Of a stretch of 64,000 bases of DNA, positions 9,400 to 20,499 are shown in pieces. Made by a program: the position numbers and the translations under genes. Positions within the stretch are counted from its first letter, which is position 1. Every line of letters begins with the position of its first letter. A model generated the notes under the pieces. The model ran no database searches. It saw only the letters and a program-made list of their open reading frames with translations, and was not told the DNA's origin. Origin of the DNA: Cenococcum geophilum 1.58 (lineage: Eukaryota > Ascomycota > Dothideomycetes > Gloniales > Gloniaceae); contig KV748225.1 in NCBI GenBank assembly GCA_001692895.1, forward strand, positions 124,001 through 188,000, given 5' to 3'.

Positions 9400-12300
9400 A
9401 TATAAAGGCGAAGAAGATCTTAAGGGTGAGATTAATAAGGCTAAACAGCTCCTTATAGATATAGAAATTAAGGACTACTCTCCTAACTAATACTTTACTA
9501 AGTATAATAAGGTAAATGGCGTATAAACCGTTGCTATCCTTAATAACTAATCTACGCTCTATTCTGTTATAAGGTTAGATATCTTTAATAAGCTAAAGAA
9601 AAGTTCCGCATTCTCCTTTAATAATAGATACTTAGTGAACGTCTTTTATAGTATTATACCAGATACTAAAGCCGTAGGAGTATCTATAGTAGGAGAACCT
9701 TAAGTCTAAGCTCTTTAGTAGTTTAATAGTTTTGTCTAGATTAACTAATTAACGGCAGGCTAATATATAATTTGCTTTGGTAAGGGTACTATAATCTCTC
9801 TTAGCACAATTAAGGTCTAAACCCTATTAGGATATATCACTTTCTATATTATTCCCGCGAATACCCTGTTCCTATTCTATATCTAAGATATAGATAAATT
9901 AGGCGTTAAGCTTGACAACCTTAAGAATATACTTATTTAGGGAGATAATTGGGTGCCCGTTGTACGCAAGTGGGGTTACCCTTAGTTGCTCCTTTAACAG
10001 CCAGAAAGGAGCGTTGCTTAGAGTTACTTAACCGAGTTAGAGCTATGTTAACTATATCGTCATTTTAGCCACCTATCTATTTACTAACTGCTTAGGGTTC
10101 TTTAATAAGTAGGTTATAAAGTTAAGGTTAAGGCGATTAAACATCTTATAAAGTACTGCCATTACTGCTAAATAAACTAGAAGTCCCCTGGCCGATTTAA
10201 GTTTACCCTTAAAGACGACTATAACTTTAACTTCTGTATTATTATAGATGTTATATATCTTAGCGGCAAGCCAGTACTTTAAGTTATTAACTTCTTAACC
10301 TCCTTTTAAGCCGCACGCTTTTTAAAAAATATATTAGCTAGGAATGTATGGGATACTCTTTAATTATACTGGATTAATGTCTACCTAGGACCCCCTAATT
10401 AAATTGTTTATGATATAAGAAAGAACTTCTTATTTGCGGAGTTTTGATAATAAGTAAAGGCAATAATAATTAAGGTTAAGGAAGTCCCCGTTAAGGCACA
10501 CAATAGTATTAAAAAGGTAGAATGATACTATATACTATTACGCCGCGTATATAAGATTATTTCTTTAGAACTAGAGGGTACTAGTAAAGAGCTTATCCTA
10601 TAGATGGCTGTTAAGGCTATTAACGATACTGCTGGCCTAGATGGGCTCGTACTTACGTTACTAGTCTTTAGTGCCTACCCTTAAATAACTGACGATTCTC
10701 TACTATCTCCCTCTATTATATAACGAGCTAAGGCGATTCGTAAGGTAACGAAGGAGGTATAATATCTCTACGCTACGCGCCAAGTCAATGATGTATTAGG
10801 AATGAGAAATAGCCTAAATACTTCGACTACGCTTGATCTGCCACTCTAATCTAAGGTACGCGTATAGCGTAAAAAGGGAGGATAGTTAGGCCCATATAAA
10901 CTTATTACAATTAATAGTTAGACTTGTACTCTTTAGATGCCCTATAGACCTACTTAATTCCGTTTAACTATTATTAAGCCTTACTATAAAGATAATAGTT
11001 CTAAGCCTTTACAGGATACCCTAGAAGATACCCTAGGAGATGCCCTAGAGGAGAACCACGATTAACGTGCCCTAGAAGGCGACTACAACCCTAATATAAC
11101 TGTAGTAGATACGCCGCAACTATAACGCGGTAGAGGTCACCTAAAGGGATTACGAAACCGCTAATACCTTATTAATTTTAAAGAGCAACTTATTACCGCC
11201 ATTAAGAATAGAGTTGAGCTGTTAATGGCCTTTATAATAGCTAAAGAGAAGGCTAACTTTGAGCTCGTAAAATAGCTCTAAAAGGAAGGCCGTATTATAA
11301 CTTTAGGAGCTCCTTTCTAAGCATTTAATAAGCAGGAGATTAACGGTCTTATTATAAGAGGAGTCTTTAAGTTTAAGAAGTATGACCCTACTAAGTTTAA
11401 TAGGGTTTGTATATTTAGGTTAAGAATGGTTAATAAGATTAAAGGTAAAGCTACCGATACCCTATTTAAGAAGTTAAGGCTAGTTATTTAAGGTTATAAT
11501 AATAATAGTAAGGAAGTAATTCTTATATAATCTCCTATAATTTAATGAGCTAGTTAGTAAGTTATTGTTACGCTAGCTCCCTCCTTAATAAAAAATAGAA
11601 TAGCGGTTTATTTGTGAGATATTACCTAGGCCTATACCTAATTAGAGACACGCCTTTAGCGCTTGATACTAGCATACCTTTTAGAGTAAATTCGCTACTA
11701 ATATCCCAAAGATACGATTATAGTTGTGCTTAAGCCACTATATAGAATCGCAGAGGTAGGAACTTATTAGTAGGCTACTTACAGCAAGCACTATAAAGAG
11801 AAGCTTTTAATAACTACTTCTATATTTAATCCCTGCTTTCTTATTATAGCCACGGGAACTCTATTTAGAATCGTTGGCATATAAACGGATAATATAATTA
11901 TCTTAGGAGACAACTAATTCTTAGCTCTTAAAGAAGATAAGCTAGTAAAGGCAAACCTTATAGCAAAGCTAAAGGAAAGACTTAATTTAATAACACTATT
12001 ACTCTTTAATAGATATATCATTTCCCTAAATAAGGATTCCATTACCCTACGCCAGAAAGGTTAAGGTAAGAAGATTAATATTATTAATATTAATTCTCTA
12101 AAGTAAGGATATATAGAGTAATACGCTTATAGAGCTTATATAGCTTTTATCTGTTAACCTAAAGCTTCCTTTAATCTCTCTATTGCCGCCTAACACTAGG
12201 AACTAACTAAGGATGATATTTTTAACCTAAATAAGCGTCTTTCCTAGCAAATAAACTATCTTAATTGGGGACTACTCTACGTGCCTATTAATCTTCCTAC

Positions 12301-12845
12301 TGCTAAGCTATTTGTATTTATTAATAGATCGTTCGCAAACAATAAAGATTTTAGCTTTTAGTTAGGATATAAAATTATTATAGCAAACGAATCTACTGGA
12401 GAGAATAACTTCACGATCTACGGTAATTTTATCTATTAAAGCTTAACTAAGAGTAAACGCATTACTTAAAGCATTTTAGCGTTAGAGATATATAGAATAG
12501 TTAGTGGAGTTAATATAGCAATTGCAATTGGAACTACCCTTAAGATAATTATAGATCGACTTAAACTTCCTATTATCCCTATAATCGTATACACCGACTT
12601 ATATTCCCTCTATAAGTATTTAGTTAAGCTTAGTACTATAAAGGAGAAGCGCCTTATGATCGATATTATAGCACTTTGGTAGTCCTATAAGTGTTAAGAA
12701 CTCTTTAAGATCTAATAGATTAATAGCTAAGATAATCTAGTAGATATAATAACAAAGGCAAACCTAAATAAGGCACTAGAGACGTTTGTTAATATAAATA
12801 CTCTATATATGCGAGTTAAAGGTTGGGTTAAGAGGGAAATTTAAA
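9400..12845 (+). pseudogene. Copia A pol: protease, integrase, reverse transcriptase, RNase H
   Basis: The domain order is that of Ty1/copia. Protease is at about 9500-9960 (the catalytic DTG-type site reads DTKA), then a GAG-pre-integrase HHCC region near 10020-10200. The integrase core follows at about 10200-10450 (DVIYLSGKPVL, then a WINVYLGPP segment). Reverse transcriptase lies at about 11340-12100 (GVFKFKKYDPTKFNR start; the YxDD site reads TDN). RNase H is at about 12490-12830 (VYTDLYSLYKYLVKLSTIKE). Pol would copy and insert the element. Dozens of RIP stops and changed catalytic residues make it non-functional. Confidence 0.85.
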
Positions 12846-12974
12846 GAAGTTAAGATCTTATAGAACTTTAACCGCTGGTTAAAGTTGTCTAATTAGTTAG
12901 ATTCTTGCTAAGAGCGCCACGCCTAATTAATTTAGGTAGTGGTATGGAGTTCTGCTAACGCTATTTGTTGAGCT

Positions 12975-13021
12975 AGCTAATTAGGATTTTCTATCCCCGG
13001 GATAGAAAATCGCCATTAGCT
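12975..13021. repeat. Near-perfect 47-bp palindrome in Copia A, conserved in Copia B
   Basis: The core is TTTTCTATCCC-C-GGGATAGAAAA (12987-13009), perfect 11-bp arms with a 1-nt centre. The arms extend outward after a 4-bp mismatch into AGCTAAT/ATTAGCT. The Copia B copy at about 26287-26333 has the same structure with one G-to-A change. It lies between the pol end and the 3' LTR in both elements, so it is likely part of the 3' untranslated region. Confidence 0.85.
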
Positions 13022-13188
13022 TAGCTAAGAGTAATAAGCGGAACTAATATCTTCGCACGAACCCGTACATCTACCTACGCTACCTCTTCCCCTTTATTTC
13101 TTCTTCTTCTTTTCCTTAGCTTTATATCTTTATATAGTAGCAATTTATAAGTATATATAGATGGCAACTATAAAAGAAGAGTTGCCAG

Positions 13189-13359
13189 TGTCGGGAATAA
13201 GGTAAGCGGTTATCACGTGTCGTCACGTGTCGCCGCGGCACTAGCGTGGTAAGGAACCTTAGGTTCCTTACCTACCCCCTAATTCTAAACAATAAGCTTT
13301 ATTAACCAACATTTACTATGTCTACTCGAGTAGCATTAGTGAGTTACCCTGTGACACCA
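13189..13359 (+). repeat. Copia A 3' LTR
   Basis: It starts TGTCGGGAATAAGG and ends GTGACACCA, preceded by a purine-rich tract (aaaagaagag at 13171-13180). It carries a perfect hairpin GGTAAGGAACC-TTA-GGTTCCTTACC at 13248-13272 and the GC-rich block shared by all four Copia LTRs. Confidence 0.85.
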
Positions 13360-13742
13360 ATAATAAGTCTTTATAATTGTAAGGCAGTATTGCCAAGGTA
13401 TATAGTAGGGAGTAGGTAAGCCGAGCATAAGTCACATAGGGAGTCGATGGAAGAGGACGATATGGTAAAGAGTAGACAATAGCCTCGTACGGAGACGAAC
13501 CAATAGGGGAGGAAGGAGGCTGCAAGCCCGAGGAGCTTATAAGGGGTGGCTAAGGCCTAGCCGAAGGCTAGCCTTGGCAGCCCCTAAGAGCTCCTAGGAT
13601 ATAGCCGAGTAAGGGACCAAAAGTACCCTTACAATAATTTAAGGCTAGAACTAGCCCTAAGCCCTATAATCGCAAATATATATTATAAACGCGTACTAAA
13701 TAATAACCCCTATACCAATAACACTTCCCTCCCTCTAAAAAC
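13360..13742 (+). other. Second half of the Copia B leader, with a strong 65-bp hairpin
   Basis: Non-coding. It continues the leader started at 7027, after the Copia A insertion. At 13531-13595 two ~30-nt arms (AGGAGCT...GGGG...GGCTAAGGC and the inverse) form a long stem. A stem between the 5' LTR and gag is where retroelement packaging or dimerisation signals usually lie; that role is inferred. The region is GC-richer and less RIPed than its neighbours. Confidence 0.6.
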
Positions 13743-14402
13743 ATGGCTACGCCTACCTTAAACGACTGGGAAGACTCTTTACCATTAGGGGTAGCTTTAT
13801 ACGCAAAACTTATTAATAAAAATTAGGATAAATTTACCTTTAATATAACAACTTGTACCGTAAAATAAGTTAATAGCTTTCTCCTACACTATATTATATT
13901 CTACTAAAGTAAATACTACGCCGATTTATAGCTGTGGGAATATTTTAGGGAATATTTTATAGGATGGACCGCTAACACCTGGGTACTTAGCAATGTTAAT
14001 ATTGTTTAGGATTTTTAAGACTTCCTCTATAGAAATAGGGTATATATTATTAAGAACGGTAACCTAATTACTAGCAATATTTAGGCCGTTATTATTAGTA
14101 TAGAAGAACTAGTATAGATAGAAGCTAAGATTATATATTAACTATGGAAACCTAGAACTAACCTATATTCTTTAAAAGGTAACTTTAATTTAAAACAAAA
14201 CCCCTAGAACGCTACTCTCCCACCTAAAGGTACTCTTTTACCTAGAGGTACTCTCCTACCTAGAGGTACTTTTCCTTTACCTTTGCCGCCTTTACCTCCT
14301 TTACTCTAGCCAACCGGTAAGTCTTTACTATAAAAAGTTACGAATCTAATAAAGGTATATTTGGATAAGGAGAAGAAGTTTAGAGGAAAATTATATAATA
14401 TA
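13743..14402 (+). pseudogene. Copia B gag, N-terminal part
   Basis: It starts at ATG 13743 (MATPTLNDWEDSLPLG), 383 nt after the Copia A insertion end. It reads, with RIP stops, through a WEYFREYFIGW region, a run of LPRGTLLPRG-like repeats (about 14220-14290), and a KLYNIL-RIKL block. There it is cut by the LINE 1 insertion and resumes at 21797 with RIKLQVFYNCC. The proline/leucine-rich repeats look like a linker between gag halves. Confidence 0.7.
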
Positions 14403-14417
14403 CTTAGAATAAAACTA
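14403..14417. repeat. Left copy of the LINE 1 target-site duplication
   Basis: CTTAGAATAAAACTA here and CCTAGAATAAAACTA at 21797-21811 match at 14/15, the difference being a C/T transition. They flank the LINE, and the interrupted gag reads through once one copy is removed. Confidence 0.8.
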
Positions 14418-14432
14418 TTATTATTATTTATT

Positions 14433-15934
14433 GCTTAACGTCTGATTTGGATCCCTATTGGGCCTATATAGACTACTCCTTATATATATATAGGGAGAAA
14501 ACTCTATTTAAGAAAACCCTATAATCCATCTCTTTGCCTTTTAGGACTTATCTATAAGGCGCCTATAAGGTGCCTATAAGTTACCTATAGTGCTCTACTA
14601 CCTTACTTTTTAACCTCCTTAGGAACCACTGCTGCCGTAACAAGCCTACGGACGCACTAGCATCGCAAACTTTACTCTACCACTGTAGAGTTATTAGGTG
14701 GCGCCCGTTGCTCGCCCCCCCGCCCTTTATTACCATTTCCTTTACAACCCGGAACTGGTTTAGTATATTTTAGCTAATAAGCTACTAGGTAACCGCCTTA
14801 AGGCCTTTTTATATTAAGAGTAGTGTATTATAGTTCTCTATGCCAGCTACTAAGAGTATTACTTTTTAGTTAGTGTATAAAGGGCATAATAATATTACGT
14901 GTTTTAGTGTCTGTTTTAGCTAGCTATATTCACATCTCGGCCGTCAAAAACGGACTCTACACCTATACGTGGTGACGGCTACAAACCTAAGTCTTCGAAG
15001 TTCAGACTTAGAGCTAACGTAAAGACGTTGTATAGCGTGCGATATAACCTAGTGGTGGTAGTGGGTATTATGGGCGGTAGTAAAAAGTTTTTACATAGGA
15101 TAGTGAGATCTTAAAAACCACTACTAAGTGCCCCTTACGAACAACAGCAACACTATTCTCCTATTAAGGCACCTATACGATCTAATATAGATACGCGGCA
15201 TTTAATAACATCCCCCAACCCCCAGTAGAGAGCATTAACGACCTCTTATGTTAACGAACGAGCGATTATAAATAAACGAGTAACGAGCAAATATACAGCC
15301 CCTCCTAACCCCTAGGGCGATCGCCCGCGGAGCATACGGTTACTCACCATTAACTATTAAATACTACCTAGTAGCCTAGATAATACCGTACAGTTTTCCT
15401 ATCTTCTCTTAAGGAGTAGTAACCCTTAGCGAGGGCCTAGTAACTAGGGCCTAGGTATAAAAGATACTTAGGTATACACGTCCCGCTCGCCTTTTAGTAT
15501 AGTAGTAGTTTATAGATAAATCCCCCTTACGCCTTTAATAGGCCTTAGGGGGGGGAAGGTATGGCGTATATAGTAATAGTTAATAAGAGATAGTATATAG
15601 GGGGTAGTTAAAATATAGAATATAACTATAAGTGTACAGCAATTAAACGGTAAGGCCTAGCTAGGATGTAGTAAACCCTAGCTAGGATAAGCTAGAGAAG
15701 GAAGTAGTGATTCTTAAGGAGTTCGAATATCTAAGGAGGATAGGACGTAGCCGTAGGCCTATAGGGCCGCCGCTATAGACGGACATAGCAAACCAGGGTT
15801 TTTTATCCTACTGAGGTAGCTTATAGGGTTTTTCCTCCCCTAAACTGCAGGGTTTTCTTTCTATAAATTATAAGTTTTCCCCCTATAATGGAGTAGTCTG
15901 CGTGGGCCTAAATAGGATCCGTATTAGACGTTAA
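14433..15934. mobile_element. 1.5-kb element with ~45-bp terminal inverted repeats, no recognisable ORF
   Basis: The left terminus 14435-14479 (TTAACGTCTGATTTGGATCC...) and the right terminus 15890-15934 are inverse copies with roughly 34 of 45 positions equal, most mismatches being transitions. Similarity continues inward for some tens of bases (blocks with GGGGGAAAACT and AGAAAACCCT). The interior has a perfect palindrome GGGCGATCGCCC (about 15317) and no coding sequence I can support. A 17-bp direct repeat, CTATATTCACATCTCGG, lies inside at 14924-14940 and just outside at 15948-15964. It looks like a non-autonomous DNA element inserted near the LINE 3' end; the family is unknown. Confidence 0.55.
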
Positions 15935-16599
15935 TTAAGAATTACTACTATATTCACATCTCGGGCTACCTATTAAGACATCCACCTAGTAGAGCTAGTC
16001 TTTTAGTCCTATTATTCCTGTTCTTAAGAGTATTGCTATTATATTTTCTACCTTTATTAGGCCTTCTTAGAGCCCTAGAGTGTTTACCCCCTATAGCATT
16101 AACTATGCTACAGCTTAGGTTCCTCTTGCCTTAGTTAGCCTCTATACCTTTAACTCCTATATACCTCTTTAGCGTTAGTCTAGCTAGTATTATATTACAN
16201 TAGNTAGTTTCCNNGCATTCTTTTATACTNTACTTTAGCTCNTTTNTCTCTNTTNCTNTTATNNTTACTNGCCTCTTATNCGTNTCCCTTTCTCCTCTAT
16301 ATAGGCCTAGGCCCTAAAGCAGTACTATTCTTCTTTTACTTTATTTACCTATTTCTCTAATATATCTTCCCTACTTTAGGGTTATTAGTTTATTCTCCTA
16401 TAGGGCGCCCTAAGGTCCCTCTATAGTTTATTTAGGCGTGTCTTAATATACTTTATAATATTAGAGTTACGTTTATTTTACGCCCTTTATATTATAGCGG
16501 CTTTAATATATAGTTATAGGGGGGGAATATTAGCTTCCTTTTTAAGCAGTGCTATAGCCGTTCGCTTATATCCGCTCATTATACCCTAAAGGCAGGCTA

Positions 16600-18720
16600 T
16601 TTAGGCCTTTTAGAGTAGTTTAAGAAGCGATTTAGGGGGGCCTTTCTTAAATTCTCTAATGGCCTAAATACTGGACCTATACGTTATAGTTGGCCGGACA
16701 ACTACTATATATAGTAGGCGTGACCTCTAGAAGTATGGACCCTATATAGAATTAACAATCCTAGATAATATAATGTACTATACTTAGCCCTTATGGGCCG
16801 CTTGCGCCGCATACGCGCTCTACTAGAGTTTATTATCTACCTATACTCCTAATACCCTTAGGCCCTAAACTGGTTAACCCCTAAAGCCTTAAATACAAAT
16901 TATATGCTAGAAATCTATAGATTAGTTACGTTTTCTTATAAAGTAAATTAGCTAGTATTTCTCTAGTAAGAATTAGACTCTATATTATCTTGCCTATTCT
17001 ATATAGGTATTATAAGCTTTCTCTAGTATTCTGCAATTTTCTATAGCTGTTGGCCCGTATATAATAAGGTTTATATTATTAACAAAGCCTATTCCCTAAG
17101 TCGCCCCTTTCTTAAAGGAGTTAAGTAGGTTACTTATAAAGAAAAGGAAGAGTATAGGCAAGAGGGGTAATCCTTATAGTATTCCTATTGTAACTATAAT
17201 AGGGGGGCTCTGGTATCCGCTAAAGACTAGTAATATTTCTTTCTAACCTATAAACCCTTAAATAAATTATATAATCCATTCTAGGAAGCCTTTTACCCTA
17301 AGGATATATAGGAGATACTTATAGGGTATATTATTATAGGCGCCACTAATATCTAGGCTAAGCATTAATACTATAAAGTCCCTTCGTATTGCCCATGCGG
17401 ATTTAATAGTAGTAGTAAGTAGCGTAAGTACTAATAGTGTTAAGCGGTTCTTTCTTGCCCCTATTTAGCTTTATAGTAATAGGTTATATTTCTTAGCCGT
17501 ATTTACTATATAGTCCGCTATTACCTTTTCTAAGATCTTACTAAGGGTGTTTTCTAAGGCAATAGGGCGGTAGCTTCCTGGGATTAAGTAATCTACTTTA
17601 CCTTCTTTCCGTAGAATAACCGTCGTTATAGATCTTCTAAGTCGCGGGTAGTAGCCTATAGTAAAGTATACCCTAGCTATATTTATAAGCTAGGGTGCTA
17701 GAAGTGGTCTATAGGTTTTTAAGGCCTTATTTAAAATCCTATCTAGTCCTAGTACTATATTGTTTAAAAGGCGGCTAATAGTTCTGGCCATTTCCTCTAT
17801 TATTATATTGCTATCGACCCTTAAGCAAGTTACCGGTATTTCACCCGTAATATCGCTAAGGTCTACTAAAGCTAGTTAGGGGAAGAACCTTTCTATAAGA
17901 ATCTTTACCTTCTTATTATTATTATTAATAGCCTATAATTCCCCTACTCTTTATAGGGGTAGTAGGTATAGGTCTTCTACTAAACGCCCTACCTTTTTCT
18001 TTACCTATTTTACTATAGCCCAAAGGCCCTTATTATAGGGGAGGCTCGGGTTAAAAGTATACTTGTTTATAAACCGTCTTTAGTTATTTCTTATTTCTTT
18101 CTTTAGGGTATTATTTAACTGGTTTCTCATATCTTTATATTATCTCTCGTCTTTAGGGTTATAGCTACTTATATATTTCCTTCTTGCTCGTTATTAGCTA
18201 GTAATAAGAACCGCGTATTATACGGACTATGCGTGTCGCGTATAGGGGCCCGGTTTTAAGACCAGGCAGTACTCTTCTAGCCCATTTTTAATTGCTGCCT
18301 AAATCCTTTCTAATCTTTAGTCGATTTCCTTAGGGGTAGCTAATAAGCCTTACTTGTTTAGAATTAGGTGGATTTCTTCTAGGTCTTAAAGTTGTTATTT
18401 AACTATATTAAGAAAACTGTTTATCTTAAGCTTCCTTATTACATATCTTTTACTACTTAATTGCACCTTAATATCTAAATCTAGCTATATTTAGATGGGG
18501 ATATAGTCTAAGGCGAGTGCCTATTCTTTTTTAGGGTTATACCTTTTAAGTCTCTAGTATAGGCCTTCGTCTATAAATATAAGGTCAATTATACTTCTAA
18601 AGGTTCCTTATTGCTATATAGTTACTCCTAGGGGGGTAGTTAACTTAAGGCCCCAAGTGTCTATAGCTCTTAGTAGGCACTTTACCTATTAATTAGCAGT
18701 AATATAGATACCCCCCTACC
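16600..18720 (-). pseudogene. LINE 1 reverse transcriptase and endonuclease C-terminal part, RIP-degraded
   Basis: The minus-strand frame gives a clear Tad1-clade reverse transcriptase between about 17700 and 16800. It has SYRPIALENTLSKILEKVIADYI, then a MLSLDISGAY-type segment, GIL.GLPLLPILFLFFIS, and the active-site box FVNN where FVDD is expected. Upstream (about 18700-18400) is the endonuclease end with RSIIDLIFIDEGLY. The protein would nick the target and prime cDNA synthesis. The loss of both catalytic Asp residues and many TAA/TAG codons inactivate it. Confidence 0.8.
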
Positions 18721-18732
18721 GCAGGTACGGTG

Positions 18733-19489
18733 GGGTGTCATAAGTGTCCGTGCCCAGACCACACCAAATGTGATATTTTTTGCTAAATTACCATATAGCA
18801 ACCACAAAATTAATTCTAGAGCTTTAAAATAGTTATAAGGCCTATTACTATATAAAATCTAGCTATTATAACTTTTTTAAAGTCTTATATTTTACAGTCC
18901 TTTATTAAAAGCCTCGATGTTTTACCAATTTTATACTAAACTTACTATATTTAGCATATATTTTCTACTACTAGGGATTAAAAATATTTCTTAAAATTCT
19001 GATATTTTATAGAGATTTGCTTTTACTAAGACTCTCTATATTTAAAATTTTGTTTAAAATATATATAAAATTATTGTAGGGTTATAAAGTCAAAAAAGTA
19101 GAAAAAAATGAAATTCCTCATACAAAATAAAAAATTTCAACTTTATAACATTATAATAAACTTTTATACTTTTAAAATAATATTCTAAATATACTAAGTT
19201 ACAATAAATATAAATCTTTAGGCGATATTAAATTTTTTTTAAAAAAAAATAATATCTAGTAGTAGAAAATATATATTAAATATTATAGATCTTATTAGGG
19301 AACTAATAGAATTTCTAAAAGAGTTATAGGTTTTAAACTAAAAAAAAAAGCTGTAATAGCTAGATTTAATATATAATATAAACTTCAGCTATTTTTTAAA
19401 GCTTTAAAATTAATTATATGGTTGTTATATATAATTTAATGGGGTGGGTTGTCTTAAAAATTCGCTTAGCACAGACACTTATGACACCC
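18733..19489. mobile_element. 757-bp foldback (long inverted-repeat) element
   Basis: The termini GGGTGTCATAAGTGTC...GTGC (18733-18753, inverse at 19469-19489) match over 21 bp with one C/T change. Behind them almost the whole element is an imperfect inverted repeat. Matching blocks include attaattctagagctttaaaa versus the inverse near 19390-19425, aaatctagctatta near 18859 versus 19352-19365, and attttctactactag near 18960-18974 versus the inverse near 19257-19271. It is extremely AT-rich, with A and T runs unlike RIP sequence, and has no ORF. It interrupts the LINE endonuclease right after the LLGDINLYYS motif, so it is younger than the LINE. Confidence 0.8.
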
Positions 19490-19960
19490 AACTATAGTAG
19501 AGGTTTATATCTCCTAGTAGGATGGACTCTATACCTTTAGTTTTTAGCAAGCTTATTACTAATATAATATTCTCTATTTATAGGACCCCTTCAACCCTAG
19601 GGTTATATATATTAATAATTTGTACCGGTCCCCTATATATCTAGATTATTACAACTATAATATCTGGGTTAACTACCTACTATAACTATAAGGATAGGCT
19701 GATAGCCTTGCTAATTATAAAGCACACGTATATAGCGGCTTTTAGTTCGTATAGGAGCTGGAATCCTTAGGGGCAGTATATCGATTATATATAGGTATTA
19801 TAGTACGGCTCTTATATAGTAAGGATATAGTATTTCTCTAGGTCTAGACTATCTAGTAAAGGCCTTGCGAGATAGTAGTTTATATTGCCGCAGTTATACT
19901 ATATAATAGATAGGTAGCGGACCCCCAGTAAGGGTTCTTCGCCTCTTCTTTATTCCTTAC
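19490..19960 (-). pseudogene. LINE 1 endonuclease N-terminal part
   Basis: The minus-strand frame upstream of the foldback insertion reads INIYNPRVEGVL and ISLLKTKGIESILLGDINLYYS, the AP-endonuclease-like core of Tad1 elements (family form roughly NxYNP...VLGDFNLHHP). The domain continues on the far side of the insertion at 18732 and below. RIP stops are present. Confidence 0.75.
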
Positions 19961-20499
19961 TTCTTTTATTTCTACTTTCTCTAGAATATTTAAAACTTCT
20001 ATCTCTTATATCTATACCTTAGTTACTACTTATTTTATATAGAGCTTTCTATTCCTATATTTTGTATTCCTACTAGCGCTTTTATATCTAAATCTATTAT
20101 TATTTCCAGTTCCTCCCCTATTCTTACTAGCTAGCTATATACCCTTTATAGGTCGGCTATAAATATTATATTTACTACGTTAAATCTAATTCTTAATTGT
20201 CCTAGTTTTAAGCTTACTATAGCTGTCCATAGGGGTCTTCCTATAGGGCGTCCTCTCCCTTATATCCCCTATAACCCTTATATCCCTATATAGTCTAGTA
20301 ATATCGCATAGCGCCACTTCTAGCCCGTTAAGGCTTGGGATGGCTAGCCTAGCCCCCTAGTACTAAAGGTAGGAAACGCTAGGAAGGCACCTACGTCCCC
20401 CTAGCTTATCGCCTATTATTTCCATTTATATAACCTAGCGTGCAGTTATTCCCGCAGCTGTTAAGCCCTTACCTTCCGCCTTCTGTATTTAATACAGTC

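Larger units (their letters stand above)
7272..13359 (+). mobile_element. Copia A, complete LTR retrotransposon, RIP-killed
   Basis: A full Ty1/copia element: 5' LTR 7272-7442, leader, gag, pol, purine-rich tract just before 13189, 3' LTR 13189-13359. Each LTR is 171 bp. They differ at about 17 positions, all transitions with no transversion or indel, which fits RIP rather than ordinary ageing. Flanking bases are ATAAG (7267-7271) and ATAAT (13360-13364), a 4/5 match to a target duplication. It sits inside the leader of Copia B and is therefore the younger insertion. Confidence 0.85.
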
